A DNA stretch of 64,000 nt from Brevibacterium sp. UMB1308A (GTDB taxonomy: Bacteria; Actinomycetota; Actinomycetes; Actinomycetales; Brevibacteriaceae): positions 62,001-126,000 of the forward strand of contig NZ_JASPDO010000003.1 in the NCBI RefSeq assembly GCF_030230605.1, given 5' to 3'. Shown piece by piece: positions 17,807 to 27,321 of the stretch; position 1 is the first letter of the stretch, and each line of letters opens with the position of its first letter. The translations under genes were made by a program, and so were the position numbers. Below the pieces are notes generated by a model. That model was given only the letters and a program-made list of their open reading frames with translations. It was not told the DNA's origin and made no database searches.

Positions 17807-18244
17807 ATGAAGTTTCGCCGTGAAACGTTGCGGGTCGCCAAGTTTTCGGCAGTAGGCACCGTTGCGTTCATTGTGGACTTCTTAGTGTTCAATCTTTTGC
17901 GCCTGGAGGTTTTTCATTTAGGCCCGGTGTGGGCCAAGATCATTTCTGTGGCCTTGGCCACCACGGTTTCGTGGTTGGGTTCCAGGTACTGGACGTTCAC
18001 GGATGGTCGCAACAAGTCAAAAACAAAAGAGGCCATCTATTTCTTTAGTGTCAACGGGGCGGGCCTTTTGATTGCCCTGGCGTGCTTGTGGGTATCGCAC
18101 TATCTGTTGGGTTTCCGGTCTGCACTGGCTGACAATATTTCTGGCAATGTGGTGGGCGTTCTGTTGGGCAACATTTTCCGTTACTTCATGTACCGGTTTT
18201 TCGTGTTTAAACCAGCCCCTAAGCGGCAACGGCTCGACGTCTAG
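17807..18244 (+). CDS. GtrA family membrane protein
   Basis: GtrA-like proteins are small four-helix membrane proteins thought to help move polyprenyl-linked sugars across the membrane for wall or surface glycan assembly. The 145-residue product has four hydrophobic segments, roughly 15-35, 45-65, 75-95 and 105-130. It shows family features RVAKFSAVGTVAFIVDFLVFNLL, the SWLGSRYWTF turn, and the final NIFRYFMYRFFVF. An AAGGG ribosome site precedes ATG. It ends base-to-base with the convergent phosphodiesterase gene. The lipid-sugar carried is not identifiable. Confidence 0.88.
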   Translation: MKFRRETLRVAKFSAVGTVAFIVDFLVFNLLRLEVFHLGPVWAKIISVALATTVSWLGSRYWTFTDGRNKSKTKEAIYFFSVNGAGLLIALACLWVSHYLLGFRSALADNISGNVVGVLLGNIFRYFMYRFFVFKPAPKRQRLDV

Positions 18245-19384
18245 TTACTTACCCAGCGCAATAAGCGGGATCGCAAGTTCTTCTGCCGTGATTCCACCGT
18301 GATGGCCTCGGAGTTTCAACGCCGACGGACTGTCGTTGCGCGAGTCCACAATCGCGGTCCCGGCGTGGCTGATGGCCACGACATCGCCAATCCGGCCCAG
18401 GTTCTCAGGTCGCACTGGACCGAACCACCCGTCTGCCACCGCCTGTTTGCGGGTCATCGCGTAAACCCGTCCGGCTGCAATTTCGTTGATCGCCGAGGCG
18501 GTCTCAAGTGGCCGCGGTGTATAGAAGTGAGTTGCGCGGGGCTCCCCACCCACTGCACTGACAAGTTCGCATACCTCCGGGTGGTCGGCCAGGTCGATCC
18601 GAGCGTCATAGTCGACGTTCACCATGCCGTGATCGGCGGTGATGAGCAGTTGAGCGTCACGGGGCAGGCTGTTGGCCAGGCGCGCTAGCCCGGCATCGAC
18701 TGCTTCGAGTTCATCTGTCCACGCGTGGGAGTCGGTTCCTTTTCCATGCCCTGTTTTATCGAGGGCACCCCAGTAAAAGTAGATGAGCCTGCGCCCTGGT
18801 TTTTTCGCTTCTTCCACCGCGTGTTGAGCCCGTTGATCAAATTGGTGCGAACCTCGGAAGGCGCCACCTCGCAGGGAAGCCGCATTGAGACCTCGGCCTA
18901 CAAATTTCGGTTCCCCCAGGCTGACAACGTCAACACCGCTAGCGTGAAGGCGTTCAAACAGCGTGGCGTCAGGGACCCACGTGTGCGGATCCCGGGTGGT
19001 GTTCCACGTGAGCTGGTTGAACACGTCACCGGACTCTGGGTCCTTGAGCTTGTATCCCATCACGCCGTGGGCTCCTGGCAGTAGGCCAGTCCCCAGCGAA
19101 GACAAAGAGTTGGCTGTTGTTGAAGGGAAACCGGCGGAAAACTCGGCGACAGAGTCCCTCACTGACCTTAAGAATGGAGCGTACGCCCATGAGGCTCTTA
19201 AGAGTTCAAGCCCCATCCCGTCGATGAGGGCAACCACAACCACACGTGTTTCGTGGTCCAAGCCCACTTTTTCGGCACGCACACGCTGGCGGTCCTCAAG
19301 GATCTGACCGGCGCCCAACGTGACGGCGGCCGCGGGCACAATATCGGACAAGAGTCCTGCGTCCGCGTAGTCCGGTGGTCGCAT
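18245..19384 (-). CDS. Alkaline phosphatase superfamily phosphodiesterase (nucleotide pyrophosphatase-like)
   Basis: This 379-residue protein has the NPP/alkaline-phosphatase fold. The first metal aspartate is in VALIDGMG, the nucleophile threonine in GFPSTTANSLSSLGTG, and later metal ligands in GTDSHAW and ITADHGMVNV. No signal peptide is evident, so it is probably cytoplasmic. Its start touches the stop of the DUF5998 gene without a gap, and the two are co-transcribed, a conserved actinobacterial pair. The physiological substrate (a nucleotide or another phosphodiester) is unknown. It ends immediately against the convergent gtrA-like gene, with no terminator between. Confidence 0.85.
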   Translation of the reverse strand: MRPPDYADAGLLSDIVPAAAVTLGAGQILEDRQRVRAEKVGLDHETRVVVVALIDGMGLELLRASWAYAPFLRSVRDSVAEFSAGFPSTTANSLSSLGTGLLPGAHGVMGYKLKDPESGDVFNQLTWNTTRDPHTWVPDATLFERLHASGVDVVSLGEPKFVGRGLNAASLRGGAFRGSHQFDQRAQHAVEEAKKPGRRLIYFYWGALDKTGHGKGTDSHAWTDELEAVDAGLARLANSLPRDAQLLITADHGMVNVDYDARIDLADHPEVCELVSAVGGEPRATHFYTPRPLETASAINEIAAGRVYAMTRKQAVADGWFGPVRPENLGRIGDVVAISHAGTAIVDSRNDSPSALKLRGHHGGITAEELAIPLIALGK

Positions 19385-19966
19385 TTATGAAGCGTCCCGT
19401 CGGGCGTAGTAGACAAGTTTCTTCAATGTGAGAGCGAAACGTTCTGCTTGATCCACGGCGTCTTGTCCTTCTGCCTGGGCAGACACTCGCAGGTTCACGT
19501 CTTCGGGAACCGAAGTTCCACCGTAGCCATGGTCCGCATCGCACTGCGGGTCGGCACACGACTCTGGGAACACTTCGAGCCTCCGCACCGATTCCCACCC
19601 CAGGCTGACTCCCACTTCCACGGGTTTCTGACCGGGCGTGAAGTGGGCGGGGTCTTGATAGATCCGGCTGAGAATCACTGTGCGAATCCTGTCGAACGGA
19701 ATGTCTTCGACACTTGCTACACCACGCATGTTTTGTTCTGGACTACCCGGTTCGTCGTCGACATGAACCAGGATCAGCCGAGTTTCAGTCAGCACGAACG
19801 CTGTCACGTGACGGTGAATTGATTCGAAGTCCATGTGCGTTTCCATGTGCACACAGTGCTCAACAACAGGTTCATCAAAAAGAACGTCGTTGATGATATT
19901 CGCCGCGAGGTGTGGGTAGTACCCCGCGTCTTGCAAGTCACGAAGAAGCGCACCGGAAACAGACAT
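19385..19966 (-). CDS. DUF5998 family protein
   Basis: This is a 193-residue actinobacterial protein of unknown function that is typically encoded directly before the nucleotide pyrophosphatase-like gene, as here. Features include the start SGALLRDLQDAGYYP, the central VLTETRLILVHVDDEP strand region, and a late CADPQCDADHGYGG motif with two cysteines and a histidine that may bind metal. The ATG has no ribosome site but a CACAAT hexamer six bases upstream. Its promoter lies back-to-back with that of the GNAT-acyl-CoA-synthetase gene. Confidence 0.85.
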   Translation of the reverse strand: MSVSGALLRDLQDAGYYPHLAANIINDVLFDEPVVEHCVHMETHMDFESIHRHVTAFVLTETRLILVHVDDEPGSPEQNMRGVASVEDIPFDRIRTVILSRIYQDPAHFTPGQKPVEVGVSLGWESVRRLEVFPESCADPQCDADHGYGGTSVPEDVNLRVSAQAEGQDAVDQAERFALTLKKLVYYARRDAS

Positions 19967-19972
19967 GCACCC

Positions 19973-19978
19973 ATTGTG
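19973..19978 (-). promoter_or_regulatory. -10-like hexamer, leaderless DUF5998 promoter
   Basis: CACAAT on the minus strand, six bases (GGGTGC), then the ATG at 19966. It is one half of a divergent pair with the box at 20008. Confidence 0.45.
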
Positions 19979-20007
19979 CCAGTCCCCCCAACGTTTGCGG
20001 AAAAGAC

Positions 20008-20013
20008 TATGCT
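20008..20013 (+). promoter_or_regulatory. -10 hexamer, leaderless promoter of the GNAT-ACS gene
   Basis: TATGCT, six bases (TAAGAC), then the ATG at 20020. No ribosome-binding site is present. Confidence 0.6.
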
Positions 20014-20019
20014 TAAGAC

Positions 20020-22725
20020 ATGGTTACGTACCCGAAAAACTGGGAAGCCGATGTTGTCTTGCGTGACGGTGCGACGGCGCACGTCCGCCCGATTGTCCCC
20101 AGCGATGCCGACGGCATCCAACTCATGCACTCCAAACAGTCGCAAGAGTCGATCTACCTGCGTTTCTTTGCCCCCATGCCCACGATTCCGCCGCGGGATC
20201 TGGAACGTTTCGTCAACGTGGATTATCACGACCGTGTCGCACTCGTGATGGTCGCAGGCGAGGAGATCATCGGGGTGGGGCGGTACGACCGTCTGGATGA
20301 AACTTCCGCTGAAGTCGCGTTCAACATTGCTGATGCTCACCAGGGTCGTGGCATTGGTTCGATCCTTCTGGAGCACCTGGCTGCGGTGGCCCGGGAACGT
20401 GGTTTGAGTGTGTTTACCGCCGAGGTGCTCCCCCAGAACCGCTCCATGTTGCAGGTTTTCGCTGCCGCCGGCTACGAAATCTCACGCGAATTTGAAGACG
20501 GTGTCGTGGCGGTGCGCTTCGAGATCGATCCCACTGAACGGTCGAAGCAGGTGCTCGAATCTCGCGAGCACCGCGCGGAAGCACTTTCTGTTGGATCAGT
20601 TCTCAACCCCGCTTCCGTTGCCGTGATTGGCGCTTCACGTAAGCGTGCTTCCGCCGGTAACCTCCTTTTGCGCAACTTGGCGTCAGCGGGGTTCAAAGGG
20701 GAGTTGCACATTGTCCACCCGCACGCGCCAGTGGTCGCGGGAATGCCTACCGTGAAGTCGCTTGATGAGATCGAAGGAACCATCGACTTGGCAATCATCG
20801 CGGTCCCCGCACCTGCGGTGGTTGACGTGGTGAGGGATGCAGCTTCCCGAGGTGTCCGCGCAGTTGTCGTGATTTCGTCAGGTTTCGCTGAAACCGGGCC
20901 GGAAGGCCAGGAACTGCAGCGAGAAGTTGTTGCGACGGCTCGTTCACACGGAATGCGCGTAGTGGGACCCAACTCGTTTGGAATTGCTAACACCAGTACC
21001 GATGTTGCTCTTAACGCCTCACTGTCACCGTTCTTCCCCGAGCCCGGACCGCTGGGACTTTTCAGTCAGTCGGGGGCCTTGGGAACGGGACTGCTGGCCG
21101 CTGCGAAAAGCCGTGGTTTGGGAATTTCCACGTTCGTATCTGCCGGAAACCGCGCCGATTTGTCCGGTAACGACCTCTTGCAGTTCTGGGAAGAAGACGA
21201 AGCCACCCAGATTGTGGGGCTCTATTTGGAGTCGATCGGTAACCCGCGCAAGTTCGCCCGCATTGCCCGCCGTGTAGCCCGGCAGAAGCCCGTCATCGTT
21301 ATTAAGAGTGACCTCACGGGACGTGAACTGCCCCCCGGCCACCAGGTACGCGTGTCCAGTTTGTCTGGGTCCGCACTCAACCAAGTGCTCACGCAGGCTG
21401 GAGTGATCCGCGCTGATTCGATTCACCAGATGTTTGACGTCGCACAGGTGTTCGCCACCCAGCCGCTGCCTTCGGGCGCTCGAGTGGGTGTGATTGGTAA
21501 CTCCGCCGCACTTTCCACCTTGATCGTGCAACGTGCCCGGGCGGAAGGTCTGCGCATCGACACTCCTCCCGTTTCGTTGCACCCGGAAGTGACCACGGAC
21601 GAATTTGAAGAGCATTTAGCAAAAATGTACAAGGACCCGTCCGTGCATTCGGTGATCGTAGCATTCGCTCCGTCAGCACGTGGCCAAGAACGCGAAATCA
21701 CCCAAGTCCTGGCAGAGCAAGCCGCGGTGTCAGGCAAAACAACCGTGGCCTGTTTCTTGGGTCTCATGGGTGCTCAAGAGGAACTCACCGCGTACACCCG
21801 TAGCGCTGAAGGCAAGCGAGAGATCCACACGGTCCCCAGCTATATGGGCCCAGAAGATGCCGTGTGGGCGCTGGCCCGTGTTACCGAATACGCCCAGTGG
21901 AAACGCTCCGACCAGGGTAATTACCCCGAACTCGAAGGTTTCGACAAGCGTGCGGTGCGTGCCCTTATCGAAAAGGTCCTCCAGCGGGACTCTGAGCACG
22001 ACGGTGAGGAGGGAACCACCTCGGCGACGGTCCGCCTCACGCGCGACGAAACCCAGGAACTCCTTCACGCGTGCAGCATTCAAGTCCTGCCGTACCACCC
22101 GTCTTCTACGGTGGAAGAAGCCAAGGAGATCGCGCGCGAAATTGGCTACCCGGTAGCGCTTAAAGCGGTGGACTCCCGTTTGCGTCACCGTTTGGACTTA
22201 GGTGGCGTGCGCTTGGACATTTCCAGCGACGAAGAAATGGATTTCTACTGGAAGTCGATACGCGATGTGATTGCCACCAGGCTCGACGATGACGCGGATA
22301 CCCGCATCGATGTGCAGACGATGGCCGCACCCGGGGTGGCCTGTGTGGTCCGAGGTGGTGAAGACCCTCTGCTGGGCCCCATGGTGTCGTTCGGGCTGGC
22401 GGGAGATTCCTCAGAGCTACTCGACGATGTGCAACACCGTGTTGCCCCACTCACCGACGTCGACGCTAAGTCCATGGTGCGTTCGCTGGGCTCGTCTCCG
22501 AGGTTGTTTGGGTACCGAGGCGGGCCGGTAATGAACGTGGCGCCGCTTGAAGAGACAATCCTGCGAGTGGCAGCGCTAATCGACGAGTTCCCCGCGATTC
22601 GCTTAGTGGAGTTCAGGCCCATTTCTGTCACGGAAAGTGAACAGGATATTCTGTCGGTTCGTATCGAACTCAACCGCGAATCTGACCGCATCGATTCTGC
22701 ACGACGACGCATGAGTGCCCACTAA
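20020..22725 (+). CDS. GNAT acetyltransferase fused to NDP-forming acyl-CoA synthetase-like protein (Pat type)
   Basis: This 901-residue fusion has a GNAT N-acetyltransferase at the N-terminus (about 15-175), with the acetyl-CoA loop DAHQGRGIGSILLEHL. An NDP-forming acyl-CoA synthetase-like body follows: CoA-binding domain from about 195 (SVAVIGASRKRASAGNLLLRNL), ligase domain with FSQSGALGTGLLAAA, and a C-terminal ATP-grasp region after about 680 (YPVALKAVDSRLRHRLDLGGVRL). In this subgroup the synthetase part usually senses ligands and the GNAT part acetylates lysines, silencing enzymes such as acetyl-CoA synthetase. The GNAT-first order is the actinobacterial arrangement, opposite to E. coli PatZ. 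It is monocistronic and leaderless by its promoter. The regulatory ligand cannot be read from sequence. Confidence 0.88.
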   Translation: MVTYPKNWEADVVLRDGATAHVRPIVPSDADGIQLMHSKQSQESIYLRFFAPMPTIPPRDLERFVNVDYHDRVALVMVAGEEIIGVGRYDRLDETSAEVAFNIADAHQGRGIGSILLEHLAAVARERGLSVFTAEVLPQNRSMLQVFAAAGYEISREFEDGVVAVRFEIDPTERSKQVLESREHRAEALSVGSVLNPASVAVIGASRKRASAGNLLLRNLASAGFKGELHIVHPHAPVVAGMPTVKSLDEIEGTIDLAIIAVPAPAVVDVVRDAASRGVRAVVVISSGFAETGPEGQELQREVVATARSHGMRVVGPNSFGIANTSTDVALNASLSPFFPEPGPLGLFSQSGALGTGLLAAAKSRGLGISTFVSAGNRADLSGNDLLQFWEEDEATQIVGLYLESIGNPRKFARIARRVARQKPVIVIKSDLTGRELPPGHQVRVSSLSGSALNQVLTQAGVIRADSIHQMFDVAQVFATQPLPSGARVGVIGNSAALSTLIVQRARAEGLRIDTPPVSLHPEVTTDEFEEHLAKMYKDPSVHSVIVAFAPSARGQEREITQVLAEQAAVSGKTTVACFLGLMGAQEELTAYTRSAEGKREIHTVPSYMGPEDAVWALARVTEYAQWKRSDQGNYPELEGFDKRAVRALIEKVLQRDSEHDGEEGTTSATVRLTRDETQELLHACSIQVLPYHPSSTVEEAKEIAREIGYPVALKAVDSRLRHRLDLGGVRLDISSDEEMDFYWKSIRDVIATRLDDDADTRIDVQTMAAPGVACVVRGGEDPLLGPMVSFGLAGDSSELLDDVQHRVAPLTDVDAKSMVRSLGSSPRLFGYRGGPVMNVAPLEETILRVAALIDEFPAIRLVEFRPISVTESEQDILSVRIELNRESDRIDSARRRMSAH

Positions 22726-22784
22726 ATCCACGGTTTTTAGGGTCTTGGCTTATACCATGAGGGGAGTCTAATAAAGGAGCACGT

Positions 22785-25349
22785 GTGGCTGATCACATCG
22801 TAGATGTCGATGTTTCGCAGGAAATGGAATCCTCGTTCCTCGAATACGCGTACTCGGTGATCTACTCACGGGCCCTCCCCGACGCTCGCGACGGACTCAA
22901 ACCCGTTCAGCGGCGCATCATCTACCAAATGGGCGACATGGGCTTGCGCCCCGACCGCCCACACGTGAAGTCATCCCGCATCGTGGGTGACGTGATGGGT
23001 AAGCTCCACCCTCACTCTGACGTGGCTATTTACGACGCGCTGGTGAGGCTCAGCCAGGACTTTGTGATGCGTGTTCCGCTGGTTGACGGGCACGGCAACT
23101 TTGGAACCCTGGACGACGGACCAGCAGCACCCCGGTACACAGAAGCGCGGCTAGACGACGCGGCACTCACCATGATCGCGGGACTGGATGAAGACGTTGT
23201 CGACTTCGTCCCCAACTACGACAACTCACTAACGCAACCGGAGGTCCTTCCCAGCGCGTTTCCCAACCTCTTGGTCAACGGGGCTAGTGGAATCGCCGTG
23301 GGAATGGCCACCAACATGGCCCCGCACAACCCCGGCGAAGTCATTGCGGCTGCGCGTCACCTCATCGAAAACCCGCACGCCACGGTGAGCGAACTCATGC
23401 GGTACGTACCAGGCCCCGACCTACCCACAGGTGGGCGCATTATCGGTCTCGATTCGATCCGTGAAGCATATGAAACAGGGCGCGGAACCTTCCGGACTCG
23501 CGCCACGGTGAAGTTTGAAAACGTTACGGCCAGGCGCAAAGGCATTGTGGTCACCGAGCTTCCCTACCTGGTGGGGCCGGAAAAGGTCATTGAAAAAGTC
23601 AAAGATCAGGTCCAGGCCAAACGTTTATCCGGGATCGCTTCCATTGACGACTATTCCGACCGCAAGCACGGCCTGCGCCTTGTCATTGGGATTAAAAACG
23701 GGTTCAACCCTGAAGCTGTTCTGGAGGAGCTGTACCGGCTCACACCTATGGAAGATTCCTTTGGAATCAACAATGTGTGCCTCGTAGAAGGGCAGCCACG
23801 CACCCTTGGTCTCAAGTCTCTTCTCGAAGTGTTCGTTGACCACCGCATTTCCGTTACCCGGCGCCGTACCGTCTTCCAGTTAGGGAAAGCAAAAGACCGC
23901 CTGCACTTGGTCGAAGGTCTTTTGATTGCCATCCTCGATATTGACGAGGTTGTTCAGCTCATCCGATCCTCAGATGATGCCGCTCAAGCACGTACCCGCT
24001 TGATGGACGTGTTTGACTTAAGCGAAATTCAAGCCACGTACATTCTGGACCTCCAGTTGCGTCGCCTCACCAAGTTTTCGCGCATCGAACTTGAGGCTGA
24101 ACGCGATGAGCTGAAGTCTCGTATCGAATATCTGCAAGACATTCTCGACCACGATGAAAAACTCCGCGCACTGGTTTCTGACGAACTCCAAGAGACCAGC
24201 GACCGGATTGATTCACCGCGACGCACCGTTTTGGTCGAGGGAAACCTCAAAGAGCTTCGCGCTGCCAAAAAGGGCACCAAGCTCACCGTTGCCGACGAAC
24301 CGTGCTGGGTACTGTTCTCAACCTCGCAACGTTTGGCTCGCACAACCGGTCAGGAACCTCTGTCGGCACAAGGCAGGCGCGCGTCCCACGACGCTTTGGT
24401 AAGCCAAGTAGCCACCACCTCGCGGTCCACAATCGCTGCCGTGACAAACACGGGGCGCGTGGTAGGTGTCGACGTTGTCTCTCTCCCCCAGCTTCCTCCG
24501 CAAGCTGCCCGCCCCACAGTGGCAGGTGGGGTTCGTGTGAGCGAATACTTCACGCTTGAAAAGAACGAAAAGATCATTGGGCTCATCGACCCTGAACGGG
24601 AATGCGTTGTGGGAACCAAGCAGGGAATCATCAAACGCATCAACGGCAATGACCAATTCAAGGACGGGTCCACCCTCATCAACCTCAAGCCCAAAGACGA
24701 AATCGTGGGGCTCGCTCAACCTGAGGACCTCAACACGCACTCCGCAGTGTTCATCACCTCGAACGCACAACTGCTCACGTTCGATCTCGAAGGCGTACGC
24801 GCGCAGGGCTACGCAGCGTCCGGGGTCGCCGGCATTAGGGTTGCAAGTGACGCGCACGTGATCGGGTTCTACGCTGTGGATCCGAACCACACCAACCAGG
24901 TGGTCACGATTGCTACCGGCATGAACTTCGACGGCAAACCCACGCAGTCCATCAAGGTTTCTGACTTCAACGAGTTCCCCCACAAAGGGCGTGGAACAGG
25001 TGGTGTGCGCGCCCACCGGTTCCTCAAAGACGAAACTGGACTGGTCCTGGGATTCGCCGGGCCATCGCCACAGGCCTCTGCCTCAACGGGTGGAGCCAGG
25101 CAGTTGCCTGCTGAACTGTCCAAACGCGACGCTTCCGGTCAGCCGCTCAACACCAAGATTGACGCGGTTGGAACCGTTCCCCTGGCCACCTCATCGCAGG
25201 AAACCACAGAGCCACCGGCCCACAATGAGGAAGCTGGGGCGACCTCGGGCACCAACACCGGCATGGCAACCGGCGGGCCAAACTTAGATGAGGACCCCAC
25301 TGCCCACATTGGGCGCGAACGCGAAGACGACGACGGATCGCTGTTCTAA
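22785..25349 (+). CDS. parC: DNA topoisomerase IV subunit A
   Basis: This is the breakage-reunion subunit of a type IIA topoisomerase. The 854-residue protein begins with [16 protein letters not shown], and the catalytic tyrosine is about Tyr118 in APRYTEARL. The winged-helix and tower regions follow, with a coiled segment [22 protein letters not shown] near 435-460, and a six-bladed C-terminal beta-pinwheel to about 800. I see no intact GyrA box (QRRGGKG), so topoisomerase IV is favoured over gyrase. A low-complexity acidic Thr/Gly tail ends the protein. The start is GTG with AAGGAG. The partner parE is not in the window. Confidence 0.88.
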   Translation: MADHIVDVDVSQEMESSFLEYAYSVIYSRALPDARDGLKPVQRRIIYQMGDMGLRPDRPHVKSSRIVGDVMGKLHPHSDVAIYDALVRLSQDFVMRVPLVDGHGNFGTLDDGPAAPRYTEARLDDAALTMIAGLDEDVVDFVPNYDNSLTQPEVLPSAFPNLLVNGASGIAVGMATNMAPHNPGEVIAAARHLIENPHATVSELMRYVPGPDLPTGGRIIGLDSIREAYETGRGTFRTRATVKFENVTARRKGIVVTELPYLVGPEKVIEKVKDQVQAKRLSGIASIDDYSDRKHGLRLVIGIKNGFNPEAVLEELYRLTPMEDSFGINNVCLVEGQPRTLGLKSLLEVFVDHRISVTRRRTVFQLGKAKDRLHLVEGLLIAILDIDEVVQLIRSSDDAAQARTRLMDVFDLSEIQATYILDLQLRRLTKFSRIELEAERDELKSRIEYLQDILDHDEKLRALVSDELQETSDRIDSPRRTVLVEGNLKELRAAKKGTKLTVADEPCWVLFSTSQRLARTTGQEPLSAQGRRASHDALVSQVATTSRSTIAAVTNTGRVVGVDVVSLPQLPPQAARPTVAGGVRVSEYFTLEKNEKIIGLIDPERECVVGTKQGIIKRINGNDQFKDGSTLINLKPKDEIVGLAQPEDLNTHSAVFITSNAQLLTFDLEGVRAQGYAASGVAGIRVASDAHVIGFYAVDPNHTNQVVTIATGMNFDGKPTQSIKVSDFNEFPHKGRGTGGVRAHRFLKDETGLVLGFAGPSPQASASTGGARQLPAELSKRDASGQPLNTKIDAVGTVPLATSSQETTEPPAHNEEAGATSGTNTGMATGGPNLDEDPTAHIGREREDDDGSLF

Positions 25350-25354
25350 AACAC

Positions 25355-26473
25355 CTACTGGGTCAGGTCTAAATCAATCGCGCGGGCAGAGCCACGGGTC
25401 ATTTCGGTCACCGCGACTGTACCCAGCCCCTGCAGGGTGACGTTTCTGCGGTTCGAAAACACGTAATCGTCGCTGCGCTGGATGATCGAAGCGGTATCAA
25501 CATCAGTCATGACCGTTCCCGGCTCTGTCATGGCCGTTAACCGTGCCGCCAAATTAACGGTGGAACCAAAAATATCGCCCATTCGCGACAGCACCTTGCC
25601 CCACGAGAAGCCCACACGCGCCTCGGGCAGTTCTGAATCTGCGCTGATCTGTTCTTGCAAAGACATCGAGATTTCGGCACCTGCGAGAGGGGTTTCAGCA
25701 GCATAGTAGACCTCATCGCCCACCGTTTTGATGATGCGACCGCCTCCAGTAGCCACGATCGCATACGCGAGATCCTGGAACTTCTTAACCAACTTTGCCA
25801 GCTGTTTCGGTTCCATCTGCTGTGACAAACGCGTGTAGGACACCAGGTCCGCAAATCCCACAGCACGAGCCAAGGGCATGGCTGAGTCAAACCAGCCTTC
25901 ACGGTTCTCCATGGCCAGACCGTCGCCCACGTTGACATTCAGGCGACTGAGCACATTGGACATGTTGTGCTTCCACGAATACACCAGCAGGCCCTCTAAC
26001 GGGTCTAACAGCTTTTCAAGAAGAGGCATGACTACCGAGCGAGCTTCCAAATCGGAAAAACCACGAGTGTCGGTAAGGAACTCAACCAAGGATTCCATCT
26101 GCCATACCACCAAGCGATCAGTGGTGTGCCCCACTGCACGCACCAAGGCCATTGCGGTGTCTTCGTCTAGCACTTCTTCGTCGACGAGGCTTGCAACAGC
26201 AGAAATCGCGCCCACGTCGTGCATGGTGTAGGCAACTTTCCCAGCAGGAATCTGTGGCAGACCCAAGGCCCGCCAGAACTTGCGGGCAGAATATGTAGAC
26301 ACACCAGCGAGCTGGGCGACTTCCTTGCGTGTGAGGACGCGCTTTCCACCAATCAGCGCTTCTTCTAGGTTCAGCGCGTTGGCTCGCAGCTGGGCTTCTG
26401 GCTCCAGCTCTTCGTGTTGCGGTTCCTCTGTTCCGAGGTCTGGTTTAGCCAGACGACCCGAAAAGTCAGTCAT
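25355..26473 (-). CDS. Class III adenylate/guanylate cyclase with MerR-like N-terminal region
   Basis: The C-terminal half (about 195-365) is a class III nucleotide cyclase domain. The first metal aspartate is in VGFADLVSYT, the substrate lysine in KTVGDEVYYA, and the later SRMGDIFGSTVNLAARL segment carries the catalytic asparagine and arginine. The N-terminal half is helical and includes a helix-turn-helix-like stretch (LTRKEVAQLAGVSTYSARKFWRALG, 46-70). This layout resembles the soluble mycobacterial cyclases with a regulatory N-terminal domain (Rv2212 type). No membrane segment is present. Its start overlaps the birA stop by four bases. ATP is the probable substrate, by family; no cAMP effector gene lies nearby. 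Confidence 0.88.
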   Translation of the reverse strand: MTDFSGRLAKPDLGTEEPQHEELEPEAQLRANALNLEEALIGGKRVLTRKEVAQLAGVSTYSARKFWRALGLPQIPAGKVAYTMHDVGAISAVASLVDEEVLDEDTAMALVRAVGHTTDRLVVWQMESLVEFLTDTRGFSDLEARSVVMPLLEKLLDPLEGLLVYSWKHNMSNVLSRLNVNVGDGLAMENREGWFDSAMPLARAVGFADLVSYTRLSQQMEPKQLAKLVKKFQDLAYAIVATGGGRIIKTVGDEVYYAAETPLAGAEISMSLQEQISADSELPEARVGFSWGKVLSRMGDIFGSTVNLAARLTAMTEPGTVMTDVDTASIIQRSDDYVFSNRRNVTLQGLGTVAVTEMTRGSARAIDLDLTQ

Positions 26474-27255
26474 GCAGGCCTCACATGAACCACATCTCCT
26501 GCGCTCACATCCACCACACCGGAGTCGGTGCGAACACGCAGATCAGCTGAAGGAGAGATTCCAACTGCTTGGCCTTCCAGGTTTGTGTCGCCGGGAAGGG
26601 ACACACGCACGTGTTGGCCCACTGTTGAAATGAGTGAGCAGGCTTGGGTCACAGCATGAGAGTGTTCCGGTTGGTCATTTTCAAACGCATTCGTCAGGGC
26701 ATTTTGCAGGTGCAGCATAATCCTGGCGAGGAGCTCTGCTCGATCAATGGCACCGTGGCGGTGAAGCGAGGTGGCGGTGTCTACGGGCATGTTGCTCATG
26801 TGAACGTTGATGCCAGTTCCAATCACAATTGCGCCCGCTTCTGACACGTACCGGCACAAAATACCGCATACTTTTTTGCCATCGATCAGAACGTCGTTAG
26901 GCCACTTGACGCTAGCGTCCACGCCAAGGTCACGTATTGCCTGCGCAACTGCCCAGCCAGTGAGCAGTGGGACCCATCCCAAGTTCTCTGAGGCTTGTGC
27001 CCTGAACACTGTTGAAAAAGTGAGCGCTTCACCTGGTTGCACGGTCCACTGCCTATTCAGGCGCCCTTTTCCTGCGCTTTGAAACTCGGTTCCATAGATA
27101 GAAAAGTCGGGCCATGCGTCAGCGTCGCGCATGAGTTCGGACACGAGTTCATCATTTGTTGACCCTACGGATTGCGGCCACACCACGTGGGCGGGTTCGA
27201 AGCCACACGCGTGCGCTGCACGCTCAAATGCATGAGGAAAATGATGTGTCGACAC
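26470..27255 (-). CDS. birA: Biotin-[acetyl-CoA-carboxylase] ligase
   Basis: BirA attaches biotin to the carboxylase carrier protein. The protein of about 261 residues lacks the DNA-binding domain of E. coli BirA and is enzyme only. The biotin/AMP loop reads QSAGKGRLNRQW in place of the canonical GRGRxGR. Further motifs are VKWPNDVLIDGKKVCGIL with the catalytic lysine, and GTGINV. Two GTG codons stand in tandem. I prefer the second (27255), because the TACAGT hexamer is six bases upstream of it; the first GTG would be three bases downstream of that box. It is divergent from the acyl-CoA carboxylase beta gene, whose complex needs biotin. Confidence 0.9.
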   Translation of the reverse strand: MSTHHFPHAFERAAHACGFEPAHVVWPQSVGSTNDELVSELMRDADAWPDFSIYGTEFQSAGKGRLNRQWTVQPGEALTFSTVFRAQASENLGWVPLLTGWAVAQAIRDLGVDASVKWPNDVLIDGKKVCGILCRYVSEAGAIVIGTGINVHMSNMPVDTATSLHRHGAIDRAELLARIMLHLQNALTNAFENDQPEHSHAVTQACSLISTVGQHVRVSLPGDTNLEGQAVGISPSADLRVRTDSGVVDVSAGDVVHVRPA

Positions 27256-27261
27256 CACTCA

Positions 27262-27267
27262 ACTGTA
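27262..27267 (-). promoter_or_regulatory. -10 hexamer, leaderless birA promoter
   Basis: TACAGT on the minus strand, six bases (TGAGTG), then the GTG at 27255. Confidence 0.55.
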
Positions 27268-27309
27268 TTTTGTTTTGGTGCTCATTCACAATGGCCGGTC
27301 ACCTGCGGA

Positions 27310-27315
27310 TAGTCT
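27310..27315 (+). promoter_or_regulatory. -10 hexamer, leaderless acyl-CoA carboxylase promoter
   Basis: TAGTCT, six bases (GGGAGT), then the ATG at 27322. The GGAG within those six bases is too close to the ATG to be a normal ribosome site. Confidence 0.55.
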
Positions 27316-27321
27316 GGGAGT

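Noticed and set aside
24318..25016. 232-codon minus-strand frame inside parC
   Set aside because: It is antisense to conserved topoisomerase sequence and carries no recognisable motif.
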